NCBI GenBank assembly: GCA_964412235.1
Contig: CAYPNT010000097.1
Span: forward strand, 1 to 10,274
From: JAYZQT01 sp964412235
GTDB lineage: Bacteria > Pseudomonadota > Alphaproteobacteria > MPNO01 > UBA830
Reading direction: 5' to 3'
Length of the DNA: 10,274 bases
Shown in pieces: positions 1-6,361 of this stretch. Below the pieces are notes generated by a model. The model was not told the origin of the DNA. It did not search any database and saw nothing but the letters and a program-made list of their open reading frames with translations. Position 1 is the first letter of the stretch. Each line of letters starts with the position of its first letter. Made by a program: the position numbers and the translations under genes.

Positions 1-2
1 CC

Positions 3-830
3 CGCGGAGAGGCATGCCCAATCGCGATAGTCATTGGCCACCACCCCGCGTTTTTTCTCGGCTCGCTGAGCTACACACCAATTGACTCTAATGAAATACA
101 TGTTGCCGGCGGAATTTTGCAACGCCCGGTGCCTCTGGTGTCTTGCAAAACGATCCCGCTTGCCGTCCCCGCGGATGCAGAAATTGTGATAGAATGCAAC
201 ATCCGCCCGAACGAACGCCGTGCAGAGGCTCCATTTGGTGAATTTCCAGGAACATACGGCCCCGAGCGAATGAATCCGGTGCTCGAGATCAAGGCCATTA
301 CACACCGGGAGAACCCAATTTACCAAAACGCCTTTGTAGGACACCCAGACAACTTACTGCTGTCAGGGGTTATTCGATCTACCGCAATCGAGGAAACAGT
401 CAAGATGGCGTGTGGTACCGTCACCGGGGTGCACATGCCGCGATCGGGTCGTTTCCGCTTCAGCTGTTACATTGCGATTGACCGCAAAATCGAAGGAGAA
501 GCAAAGGCCGCGGCAATGGCCGCATTCGTCACAGACCCTTTTCTCAAGTTCGCTATTGTGGTCGATCATGACGTAGACATAACAAGCGATACGGAAGTAA
601 TGCACGCCATTGCCACCCGGGTGAGGGCGGATCGGGATATTTTTATGGTCCCTTACGCTAAGGGCTCGCCGCTTGATCCCGCCTCATACGACCCGGCCGC
701 CGGCTCACACTTAGTTACCAAGATGGGTATAGATGCAACCCGAAAGGATAACTACCCACAGGAAATCTCCATACCCGGGGTAGAAAACCTAGACTTGTCA
801 GACTTCATTGATGGTTATACCAAAAAATAA
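3..830 (+). CDS. UbiD-family decarboxylase, C-terminal part (5' end outside window)
   Basis: This is the C-terminal 275 residues of a UbiD-family (prenylated-FMN-dependent) decarboxylase. The frame is open from base 3 to the TAA at 828-830, and the opening residues EACPIAIVIGHHPA already match the family's core, so the gene starts to the left of the window. A TTG at 117 is internal, not a start. Family members are usually about 450-500 residues, so roughly 40% is missing. The EAPFGE segment (fragment residues 75-80) carries the two glutamates matching E277 and E282 of the Fdc1 E-R-E active site; the paired arginine would lie upstream, outside the window. The PADAEIVIE strand, the ITHRENPIYQ segment and the late VVDHDVDI stretch are also typical. 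UbiD enzymes reversibly (de)carboxylate aromatic or alpha,beta-unsaturated acids and need prFMN from UbiX, which is not seen here. The next gene follows after 13 bases, so the two are probably one operon. The substrate is unknown. Confidence 0.93.
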   Translation, partial: RGEACPIAIVIGHHPAFFLGSLSYTPIDSNEIHVAGGILQRPVPLVSCKTIPLAVPADAEIVIECNIRPNERRAEAPFGEFPGTYGPERMNPVLEIKAITHRENPIYQNAFVGHPDNLLLSGVIRSTAIEETVKMACGTVTGVHMPRSGRFRFSCYIAIDRKIEGEAKAAAMAAFVTDPFLKFAIVVDHDVDITSDTEVMHAIATRVRADRDIFMVPYAKGSPLDPASYDPAAGSHLVTKMGIDATRKDNYPQEISIPGVENLDLSDFIDGYTKK

Positions 831-843
831 GGGGCCGTGACTT

Positions 844-1794
844 ATGACTGACTGCCATCGCATCGATGTCCACCACCATATTCTGCCACCCAACTATGTA
901 GATATAGTAGGAGACGATCGGATAGGACCGCTAATCCTTGCCGGGAAAACTCCAGATTGGACCCCCGCCATGTCCATCGAGGCTATGGACCGCAACGGAA
1001 TTGAGAGGGCCATCACGTCGATTTCCGCACCCGGCTTATGGTTTGGGGATCGACAAGAAACCACCAATCTTTGCCGGCATTGCAATGAATACGCAGCCGA
1101 AATCGTCAGAGATTACCCAAACAGATTCGGTATTTTTGCGGGGCTTCCTCTTCCCGACGTAGATGCGAGTTTAAAAGAGATCTCCTTCTCCTTAGACGAG
1201 CTAAAGGCAGATGGTATTGGTTTACTTACCAGCTACGGTGATCGATATCCCGGCGATCCCGAATTTGCCCCTGTATTTGATGAACTCAACCGGCGTCACG
1301 CGACTGTTTACTTTCACCCCACGAACGCCCCGTGCAATCAGTGCCAACCGGAAATACCGGCTGCCACCCTAGACTTTCCATTTGATACAACTCGCGCGGT
1401 TGTCAGTTTACTTTTCAGCGGAACATTTGCGCGCTGCCACGACATTAAATTTATCTTTTCTCATGCGGGTGGAACAATACCATTTCTGGCGGAACGAATT
1501 GGACGTTTGCAGGGCCGTCCGGGCTTTAAAGAACATGTCCCCAATGGGGTCATTCCCGAGTTGGCGCGCCTTTACTACGATACGGCATTATCGACTAATT
1601 GGCTCGCATTCAAGAGCCTTTTTGAATTGGTTTCAACAGAACACGTTCTCTTTGGTAGTGACTATCCCTTCGCGCCGGAGGCCACAATGACGGGATCAAT
1701 AAAGGCACTTCAAGATATGGGGTTAGAATCGAATGTGTTAAGAGGAATAGAGCGGGACAATGCGCTCGCGCTTTTTCCCAACCTCAACGCGTAG
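844..1794 (+). CDS. ACMSD-like metal-dependent amidohydrolase / decarboxylase
   Basis: A 316-residue TIM-barrel hydrolase of the amidohydrolase-2 (ACMSD) superfamily. The metal-site pattern is complete: HxH at H10/H12 in DVHHHILPP, H158 in VYFHPTNAP, H207 in FIFSHAGG and D273 in LFGSDYPF, in the order and spacing of 2-amino-3-carboxymuconate-6-semialdehyde decarboxylase. Characterised relatives include ACMSD, gamma-resorcylate decarboxylase and 6-methylsalicylate decarboxylase. The IDVHHH opening and the FDTTRA...IKFIFSHAGG stretch look closest to the last group, but this is recalled resemblance, not an alignment. The ATG at 844 is preceded by AAGGGG at 829-834 (spacing 9), which overlaps the stop codon of the UbiD gene, so translation is probably coupled. 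A non-oxidative decarboxylation, or C-C/C-N hydrolysis of a ring-derived acid, is the likely role. The exact substrate is unknown. Confidence 0.92.
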   Translation: MTDCHRIDVHHHILPPNYVDIVGDDRIGPLILAGKTPDWTPAMSIEAMDRNGIERAITSISAPGLWFGDRQETTNLCRHCNEYAAEIVRDYPNRFGIFAGLPLPDVDASLKEISFSLDELKADGIGLLTSYGDRYPGDPEFAPVFDELNRRHATVYFHPTNAPCNQCQPEIPAATLDFPFDTTRAVVSLLFSGTFARCHDIKFIFSHAGGTIPFLAERIGRLQGRPGFKEHVPNGVIPELARLYYDTALSTNWLAFKSLFELVSTEHVLFGSDYPFAPEATMTGSIKALQDMGLESNVLRGIERDNALALFPNLNA

Positions 1795-1853
1795 AGACCG
1801 GCTTTTCAGCGAACGAGCGGTGGCTGCGCCGCATTGGGATAGAAGGAGACCGA

Positions 1854-1870
1854 CCCGTTTAGAAAACGGG
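1854..1870. terminator. Hairpin between convergent genes, possible bidirectional terminator
   Basis: CCCGTTT-AGA-AAACGGG forms a perfect 7-bp stem with a 3-nt loop between two converging operons. It includes the minus-strand stop codon of the small Cys-motif protein (1859-1861). Neither strand has a real U-tract after the stem (CTTGCTATTAT on plus, TCGGTCTCC on minus), so intrinsic termination would be weak. It may instead protect the mRNA 3' end. Confidence 0.4.
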
Positions 1871-2056
1871 CTTGCTATTATCCAAAGGAATGCTCAGAGA
1901 CATCCCACTTCCGCCACAACAGGGACAATTCATTGCTACGAGGATTTGTTGCTTTTGGGCTTCGGTCATGTCGGAATCTTCAAGCACCTGTATAACCTGA
2001 GCCCGGATCGCTTCGTGCATCGAGGCATCCGTGATAACACCCGTCTCTTCGATCAT
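1859..2056 (-). CDS. Small protein with a single CXXCXGXG knuckle
   Basis: A 65-residue protein I do not recognise. It has a predicted helical middle (residues about 12-42, with MHEAIRAQVIQVL and MTEAQKQQILVAM as likely amphipathic helices) followed by CPCCGGSG. That sequence fits the CXXCXGXG zinc knuckle of DnaJ and anti-TRAP exactly. Only one knuckle is present, so a zinc site would need a second copy from a dimer or partner. The ATG at 2056 is chosen because AGGAG lies 8 bases before it and overlaps the TAG stop of the upstream amidohydrolase; an in-frame TTG six bases earlier has only 2 bases of spacing. The overlap of SD and stop implies tight translational coupling, so the protein likely serves the amidohydrolase as a subunit, metal-handling factor or regulator (inference). 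Real gene: fairly sure. Function: unknown. Confidence 0.72.
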   Translation of the reverse strand: MIEETGVITDASMHEAIRAQVIQVLEDSDMTEAQKQQILVAMNCPCCGGSGMSLSIPLDNSKPVF

Positions 2057-2067
2057 GGCCAACGCTC

Positions 2068-3096
2068 CTATTCAGCGGCTTCCGCTATTGTTTCGAATGA
2101 TGTTAAGTGCTGAAGCATCGCTATCGCGTTTCCTGAACGTATTTTATCTCGTTCTTCTTCTGTCAAATTTGTTTCTGCCAGCGCTTTATTGGTCCAATCG
2201 CAACCAAAAGCAGTGCCATCTGTCGCATAGAGGATGCGGTCCACACCGTAAAGGGAGGCGGCCAAGTCTATCGACCTAGCACCGAAAGAGTTACAGTCAT
2301 ACCAAAGATTGGGCTTTTTAAATCGTGTCGATGGCAGGGGTTCGTCGGGTGTGTCCAGTAAGCTGCGATGATCAAGGCGTTCAACCTCGAAAGCGATATT
2401 TCCCCCTAGATTGTGGATGTGAAAATGAACGTTAGGATACTGGTCGAGTAAGTCCGTCATAGTTAAGGTTACCGTGCAGGCGGATAAGCTTGCCTGCATA
2501 TCAAGTGTACCCATACGACGAACGAAGTTGTCGGTTTTCGGGCTTGTACGCGGCCAGTCATCACCGGCACGGGGGCCCCAATGTATAAATAATGCGGCAT
2601 TTAGGTGGTTTGCCTCGGCAAGCAGTGGTTGATAGGCCTCTGTATCATTTAGGCTCATGAACGCGTTTCCGGGCACGATTGCCCCGATAACCCCTGGCAG
2701 TTCCATGGCTCTCCGCAGTTCAGTGGCCGCAGCATTAATGTCCGCCAATGGGAGGGAAGCATACGCTAGAAAACGGCCAGGGCTCGCCTTGCAAACAGCG
2801 GATACACTATCATTAAAAATTTGGACTGCTGGAAGCGATTCATTTATGGGTAGGCGTTCTATCCATTGATGTGGTCCCCATAACGAAAGCACCCCGGTTG
2901 CAACCCCATGATCATCCATCTCGTCGAGACGAACATTGAGATCATCGAACATATTTGAAAAAGGCTCTTCGCCACGCCGTGTCTTAACGACTTCTTCCCC
3001 GACATCATTAACATAAATCATTGGTGGTTTTGTCCGTGCACGATAGATATCGACAAGCTCCGGAGGGCTCCAGTGAGCGTGCATGTCAATTGTCAT
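2068..3096 (-). CDS. Amidohydrolase-2 / ACMSD-superfamily protein
   Basis: A 342-residue metal-dependent hydrolase or decarboxylase of the same superfamily as the product of 844-1794, though only distantly similar to it. Expected ligands are visible: H6/H8 in IDMHAHWSPP, H172 in LFIHWGP, H228 in HFHIHNLGG and D293 in LYATDGTAFG. The loops differ: the usual SHAGG is replaced by IHNLGG, and FGSDYP by YATDGTAFG. The start is the ATG at 3096, preceded by AAGGGA with a 7-base spacer and by a plausible promoter. In-frame ATGs at 3123 and 3141 have no SD and would lie at or before the inferred transcript start. The 65-residue Cys-knuckle gene follows after an 11-base gap and is probably co-transcribed. 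It is transcribed away from the MDR reductase gene. Reaction unknown; decarboxylation or hydrolysis of a carboxylated ring or ring-cleavage product is likely. Confidence 0.9.
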   Translation of the reverse strand: MTIDMHAHWSPPELVDIYRARTKPPMIYVNDVGEEVVKTRRGEEPFSNMFDDLNVRLDEMDDHGVATGVLSLWGPHQWIERLPINESLPAVQIFNDSVSAVCKASPGRFLAYASLPLADINAAATELRRAMELPGVIGAIVPGNAFMSLNDTEAYQPLLAEANHLNAALFIHWGPRAGDDWPRTSPKTDNFVRRMGTLDMQASLSACTVTLTMTDLLDQYPNVHFHIHNLGGNIAFEVERLDHRSLLDTPDEPLPSTRFKKPNLWYDCNSFGARSIDLAASLYGVDRILYATDGTAFGCDWTNKALAETNLTEEERDKIRSGNAIAMLQHLTSFETIAEAAE

Positions 3097-3129
3097 CGGC
3101 TTATCCCTTTGAAATAATCTCATAGGACA

Positions 3130-3158
3130 ATTTTGATGCATAATTGTCTCGGATACAA
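3130..3158 (-). promoter_or_regulatory. Candidate sigma70-type promoter for the minus-strand amidohydrolase operon
   Basis: Read on the minus strand: TTGTAT (3158-3153), a 17-base spacer, and CAAAAT (3135-3130). Each hexamer matches consensus at about 4 of 6 positions. Transcription would begin near 3123, leaving a leader of roughly 27 bases before the ATG at 3096. The -35 lies inside the 17-base palindrome at 3143-3159. Confidence 0.35.
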
Positions 3159-3159
3159 T
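3143..3159. promoter_or_regulatory. Near-perfect 17-base palindrome, candidate operator
   Basis: ATTGTCTCGGATACAAT pairs at 7 of 8 arm positions around a central G (only C/T at position 6 versus 12 fails). It sits between divergent genes, overlapping the proposed minus-strand -35 and just upstream of the proposed plus-strand -35. The ATTGT...ACAAT arms resemble dimeric-regulator sites such as those of the MarR or GntR/FadR families, which often control aromatic catabolism. The regulator itself is not in the window. Confidence 0.5.
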
Positions 3160-3165
3160 CTGCCT

Positions 3166-3194
3166 TTAACGGGTCGTCAGTCATGGTCTATTAC
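3166..3194 (+). promoter_or_regulatory. Candidate promoter for the MDR reductase gene
   Basis: TTAACG (3166-3171), a 17-base spacer and TATTAC (3189-3194), each about 4 of 6 to consensus. This would give a leader of some 45 bases before the ATG at 3246. The 17-base palindrome ends 6 bases upstream of the -35, a position suited to activation or to shared control of both divergent units. Confidence 0.3.
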
Positions 3195-3245
3195 GATATA
3201 GGCAGGTAAACTGGGGGCTAAGAAACAATATTCAGGTAAATAACA

Positions 3246-4169
3246 ATGAAAGCAGTTTTCTTCAATGAACACGGCGGCCCCGAAGTGCTGCAATATGGAG
3301 AGTTTGCCGAACCAGTAGCGGCAGAAGGTGAAGTTGTCGCGGAAATTAAGGCGTCAAGTGTAAACGGCGCTGATTGGAAAGTGCGTCAAGGTAACTACGC
3401 GCCCGTTGCGTATTTCCCATACATCTGCGGTCGGGATTTTTCTGGTACTATTGTGTCTGTGGGCGAAGGGGTTACTGATCTTATAGTCGGCGACGATGTA
3501 TTTGGTGTATTACCGCCAGGCCAGGAGGGTACCTACTGCGAACGTGTCGCCACCAAGGCCTCCGTCCTTGCCAAAAAGCCCGAAGATGTCTCCCATATTG
3601 ATATAAATGCCCTAGCCCTTATTGGATTAACGGCCGTTATATCGGTCCAAGACACATTAAAACTTCAGGCAAGCGAAAAAATATTAGTTCAAGGTGGTGC
3701 TGGTGGCGTGGCTGGTTTTGCAATTCAGTTAGCCAAACATATTGGAGCGCATGTAGTTACGACTGCGAGCAAAAACAATCACGATTATGTGCGTGAACTA
3801 GGTGCAGACGAAATCGTGGACTACAATGCCGTTGATTTCAGCGAAGTAATTAATGATTGCGACGCGGTATTCGAAACGGTGGGCGGTGACGCCGGAGTAA
3901 AATCTTTCAGCGTGTTGAAGCCTGGTGGCCGGGCCGCATTTATCGCATCGGGGACGACGGCGCCAGAGCCGCCACGTGATGATGTGCATTCCCTACGTCC
4001 AAAGGTTGGACGTGATCGAGTTTATATGGAGCGGGTACTTCATCTCTTTCAACAAGGGGCCATTAGCGTTCCGGAAATCAAATTATTCGACCTTAAAGAT
4101 GCTGCGGAAGCACAACGGATTAGCGAAGGACGGCATCTCCGCGGAAAACTAGTCTTCGATATGAGCTAG
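3246..4169 (+). CDS. Zinc-free MDR reductase (quinone oxidoreductase-like)
   Basis: A 307-residue medium-chain dehydrogenase/reductase of the quinone-oxidoreductase branch. The N-terminal catalytic domain runs from MKAVFFNEHGGPEVL to about residue 120, with ASSVNGADWKVRQG at 36-49 and CGRDFSGTIVSVGEGV at 61-76. The nucleotide-binding domain has VQGGAGGVAGFAIQLAK (148-164), the AXXGXXG-type NAD(P) loop of this branch, and ends in LRGKLVFDM. The Cys/His zinc ligands of true alcohol dehydrogenases and the structural-zinc Cys cluster are absent, so it should reduce a quinone, enone or enoyl-type double bond using NADPH. Start: the ATG at 3246 has a weak AGG about 10 bases upstream and opens at the normal family N-terminus. 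It diverges from the amidohydrolase operon, and the shared control region suggests joint regulation. Reduction of an unsaturated pathway intermediate is inferred. Confidence 0.9.
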   Translation: MKAVFFNEHGGPEVLQYGEFAEPVAAEGEVVAEIKASSVNGADWKVRQGNYAPVAYFPYICGRDFSGTIVSVGEGVTDLIVGDDVFGVLPPGQEGTYCERVATKASVLAKKPEDVSHIDINALALIGLTAVISVQDTLKLQASEKILVQGGAGGVAGFAIQLAKHIGAHVVTTASKNNHDYVRELGADEIVDYNAVDFSEVINDCDAVFETVGGDAGVKSFSVLKPGGRAAFIASGTTAPEPPRDDVHSLRPKVGRDRVYMERVLHLFQQGAISVPEIKLFDLKDAAEAQRISEGRHLRGKLVFDMS

Positions 4170-4215
4170 AGTAACGGACGGTGCAGTTATACGTTTGGAT
4201 TAACGATAGAAACAC

Positions 4216-5049
4216 CTAATGCTGATACATGAATTCCGTCAGTACAGCAGAAATCTCTGCCTCATATTGGCTCCAACCGGGATATGGTATTAAATCCACG
4301 TCTTCATCTTTGAGTCCCAAGTCATGAAGTTTGCTGCCGGGTATTAGTTCATGAGCCTTGCGGCCACTCGCTGAGGAATGGGTGTTGTCATTCCCGGGGA
4401 TGATAATGGTTGGCATCGTCAGGCTTTTTAACTGTTCATCGGTGACGCCCATAACCGAATAATGTGCGCCCTTTTCAAACAATTCTTTCCAGCGGGTCAA
4501 CGTCCGGATGAATTCGGCCGCATCCATCGTCATAAGCTTCTCATAATTTCCTGGGTTTTCTTTTATCCTCTCCCGCCAATCATCCGTTTCACAGACAGCG
4601 GCCATTCCACCCTTTTTGGCCACCTCGATAAATCGTCCATAATACATTTCCGGCAGTCTCTGAGCCGGCAGTTCCCCGCCGGTAACTCGAAGCAGCAATA
4701 ATGCCCGTGTTATACCAGGGTGGCGCAGACCGAAATTTATTGCAGTCCTGGCACCAGATGAAGATCCACCAATAAACGTAGGACCCGCACCAAGTTGATC
4801 CAGTAGTTGATGTAGGTCATCAGCCCAAGTGACTTCTTCAACCTCGCGCGCCTCCAGCAGAATATCCGACGCTCCGGTGTTACGACGATCATGGAGAAGC
4901 ACCCGAAAACCATCGGCTGCGATCCGATTAGCCAGGGGAATAAACTCGTGATAACCCCGACGGCCTCCTGTTATTAACGCCACCCAAGGTCCCTTCGTTC
5001 CGACAATTTCATAATTGATATTTAATCCCCGAACGGACTGTATCGCCAT
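4216..5049 (-). CDS. Alpha/beta-hydrolase fold protein, triad histidine not evident
   Basis: A 277-residue alpha/beta hydrolase. It shows the early strand PWVALITGGRRGYHEF (21-36), FRVLLHDRRNTGASD (48-62) and the nucleophile elbow GSSSG (95-99, S97 as nucleophile). The late strand PTIIIPGNDNTHSS (213-226) carries D221 as likely acid. The usual catalytic His near residue 255-262 is missing: the segment reads PYPGWSQYEAEI where the family normally has GHxxxxE. H224, H233, H242 or the terminal H277 could substitute, or the reaction may not need the standard triad. The ATG at 5049 is preceded by GAGGAAG with a 6-base spacer. It converges with the MDR gene and ends 46 bases from it. Related proteins cleave esters, thioesters or ring-cleavage C-C bonds (MhpC/BphD type); which applies here is unknown. 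Confidence 0.87.
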   Translation of the reverse strand: MAIQSVRGLNINYEIVGTKGPWVALITGGRRGYHEFIPLANRIAADGFRVLLHDRRNTGASDILLEAREVEEVTWADDLHQLLDQLGAGPTFIGGSSSGARTAINFGLRHPGITRALLLLRVTGGELPAQRLPEMYYGRFIEVAKKGGMAAVCETDDWRERIKENPGNYEKLMTMDAAEFIRTLTRWKELFEKGAHYSVMGVTDEQLKSLTMPTIIIPGNDNTHSSASGRKAHELIPGSKLHDLGLKDEDVDLIPYPGWSQYEAEISAVLTEFMYQH

Positions 5050-5069
5050 GGTCTTCTTCCTCGTTAAAC

Positions 5070-5115
5070 AGGCTAATTATCCATAGCCTTTCAATGGGTA
5101 ACCCGATAGTGGGTT
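5070..5115 (-). other. Two small inverted repeats in the leader of the alpha/beta hydrolase
   Basis: AGGCTA (5070-5075) pairs with TAGCCT (5084-5089). AACCC (5100-5104) pairs with GGGTT (5111-5115), while GGGTAACCC at 5096-5104 is itself a palindrome, so the second and third pairings compete. The region lies upstream of the gene starting at 5049. It may be a leader structure or operator; I saw no convincing promoter. Confidence 0.25.
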
Positions 5116-5231
5116 GCGATGACGCTGTTTAAATAAACTGGTTCTCGTATTTATAGTATGCTCTCCAAAAACTCGACTATTTTCCCCCGAAAGCATCAAT
5201 TCTAATAATCGACGCGCGTCCTTACATCGAC

Positions 5232-5265
5232 TAAAAACTGAAGGGCCGCCGTTTGGCAGCCCTTC
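5232..5265 (-). terminator. Intrinsic terminator on the minus strand
   Basis: Arms at 5240-5250 and 5255-5265 form an 11-position stem with one C/A mismatch and a 4-base loop. On the minus strand the stem reads GAAGGGCTGCC...GGCGGCCCTTC and is followed after two bases by TTTTT (5237-5233). It lies 42 bases after the stop of the 25-codon frame at 5308-5385 and upstream of the alpha/beta hydrolase, so it closes a very short transcription unit or acts as an attenuator for that gene. Confidence 0.7.
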
Positions 5266-5307
5266 CATTGTCAAACACAGTCCATTACGCGGACAATATA
5301 TGTCACA

Positions 5308-5385
5308 TCAGGCGAAGCGAACCCCGTCAGAGGCGACAATCCAGATCTGCGCAACATGAGGCTGCGGCAAAAGACAATGAGACAC
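5308..5385 (-). CDS. 25-residue small protein or leader peptide with exceptional ribosome-binding site
   Basis: A GTG-started 25-codon frame on the minus strand, ending in TGA at 5308-5310. The product begins MSHCLLPQPHVAQIWIVASD and finishes in GVRFA. I do not recognise it. It has one Cys, one Trp, two His and no clear membrane segment, although AQIWIVA is hydrophobic. The case for translation is its position: AGGAGG (5398-5393) lies exactly 7 bases before the GTG, within a 17-base stretch complementary to the 16S rRNA 3' end. A possible promoter lies about 40 bases upstream and a strong intrinsic terminator follows the stop. The whole unit would give an RNA of about 180-190 bases. It could be a small protein gene, a dual-function sRNA, or an attenuator peptide for the hydrolase starting at 5049. 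Confidence 0.55.
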   Translation of the reverse strand: MSHCLLPQPHVAQIWIVASDGVRFA

Positions 5386-5401
5386 TGGATCACCTCCTTT
5401 C
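5385..5401 (-). promoter_or_regulatory. Extended Shine-Dalgarno matching the 16S rRNA 3' tail
   Basis: The minus strand reads GAAAGGAGGTGATCCAG. Its complement, CTGGATCACCTCCTTTC, is the 3' end of bacterial 16S rRNA as I know it, so all 17 bases could pair with the anti-SD tail. The typical pairing elsewhere in this window is 4-6 bases. The last G is the first base of the GTG start. Confidence 0.65.
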
Positions 5402-5422
5402 GATTGTTAAAATCAGGTAGGG

Positions 5423-5451
5423 AGTATGGGGTCGTATACAAATTCAGACAA
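5423..5451 (-). promoter_or_regulatory. Candidate promoter for the 25-codon unit
   Basis: On the minus strand, TTGTCT (5451-5446), a 17-base spacer, and CATACT (5428-5423), each 4 of 6 to consensus. A start near 5416 would leave about 30 bases before the GTG at 5385. The evidence is weak on its own; the placement is what makes it plausible. Confidence 0.3.
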
Positions 5452-5521
5452 GGGCGATTGAAGAATCAAACTAAAAATAAGCTTTAGAAAAAATATTCAG
5501 CACCAGATTTGGAGAAAAAAT

Positions 5522-6271
5522 ATGTTTGAGGATAAATCGATAATAGTTACTGGCGCTGCGAGTGGGATTGGGCGCGCTTGCACATTGCAGCTACTTAAAA
5601 ATGGTAACCGGGTGGTCGCCTCGGACCTAAACGCATCGAAGCTTGAGAAGGCATTGGGAACTCAAACAAATCACCTCAAATTCATCATTGGTGATGTGTC
5701 ACAAACAGCAATCGCTGAGAATGCCGCTACACTCGCCCTAGAAGCTTTTGGGCGCGTCGATGGTCTAGCGCATTTTGCAGCCATCCACTCAAAAATTGAT
5801 TGGATGGAGACGGATGAGGAAGAGTTTAATCGGGTTCTTGCCGTTAACCTGACTGGATCCTTTTTGGTAACAAAGGCCGCAGCAAAAGCGATGATAGCTC
5901 ACAATGTAAAAGGCTCCATAGTGCTCACGGCATCGGGTAGCACCTTAATTGGAAGCCCCGGGGGACAGGGTACCGGTGGCCCCGCCTATGTATCGTCCAA
6001 AGGCGGCGTACTCGTTCTCATACGAAGTATGGCGCGCGCTTTAGGACCACACGGAATACGGATAAATAGTATTAGCCCGGGCGTCGTCGAAACTGCCATG
6101 ACTGCCGAATATACTGAAAAAGCAATGTCTATTGCCGCAGAGCGAGCAGTTCTGGGCCGTATTTCAACGCCGGAGGAACAGGCCGACGCCGCAATATGGT
6201 TACTTTCTGATAGTTCAGCGTTTGTTACCGGGGAAACAATTAACACAAATGGTGGCCTGGCCTTCGGTTGA
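5522..6271 (+). CDS. SDR-family oxidoreductase
   Basis: A 249-residue classical short-chain dehydrogenase/reductase. Residues T10-G17 (TGAASGIG) form the dinucleotide loop, and D35 at the end of the second strand (VVASDL) favours NAD(H). D58 is in IGDVS, N109 in AVNLTG, and Y156/K160 in PAYVSSK. The usual NNAG is replaced by HFAA (84-87). The catalytic Ser is probably S138 (VLTASGS), but 18 residues separate it from Y156 instead of the common 13, because of a Gly-rich stretch GSPGGQGTGG (144-153). The C-terminus FVTGETINTNGGLAFG matches the family's last strand. The ATG at 5522 has GGAG with a 7-base spacer. It likely oxidises or reduces a hydroxy/keto intermediate of the neighbouring catabolic genes (inference). 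Confidence 0.93.
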   Translation: MFEDKSIIVTGAASGIGRACTLQLLKNGNRVVASDLNASKLEKALGTQTNHLKFIIGDVSQTAIAENAATLALEAFGRVDGLAHFAAIHSKIDWMETDEEEFNRVLAVNLTGSFLVTKAAAKAMIAHNVKGSIVLTASGSTLIGSPGGQGTGGPAYVSSKGGVLVLIRSMARALGPHGIRINSISPGVVETAMTAEYTEKAMSIAAERAVLGRISTPEEQADAAIWLLSDSSAFVTGETINTNGGLAFG

Positions 6272-6361
6272 CGTCGTGTGCATACCGAAAACAAGCCATT
6301 CTATAGTTGTCTGTGGTTTGAATAGGGACGTGCCTCGTTTGTGGTATGTAGCGCTACTCAT

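Noticed and set aside
117..830. UbiD gene starting at the TTG at 117
   Set aside because: Conserved UbiD sequence continues in frame upstream to the window edge, so this codon is internal.
5077..5274. 65-codon TTG-started frame on the minus strand between the terminator and the alpha/beta hydrolase
   Set aside because: It runs through the intrinsic terminator at 5232-5265, has no SD and its product has no recognisable features.
5341..5401. Relic of a 16S rRNA gene, because CTGGATCACCTCCTTTC on the plus strand equals the 16S 3' end
   Set aside because: The bases before it do not continue as 16S (only a 7-base CTGCGGC resemblance at a displaced position), whereas SD spacing to a GTG frame and a downstream terminator on the minus strand explain it better.
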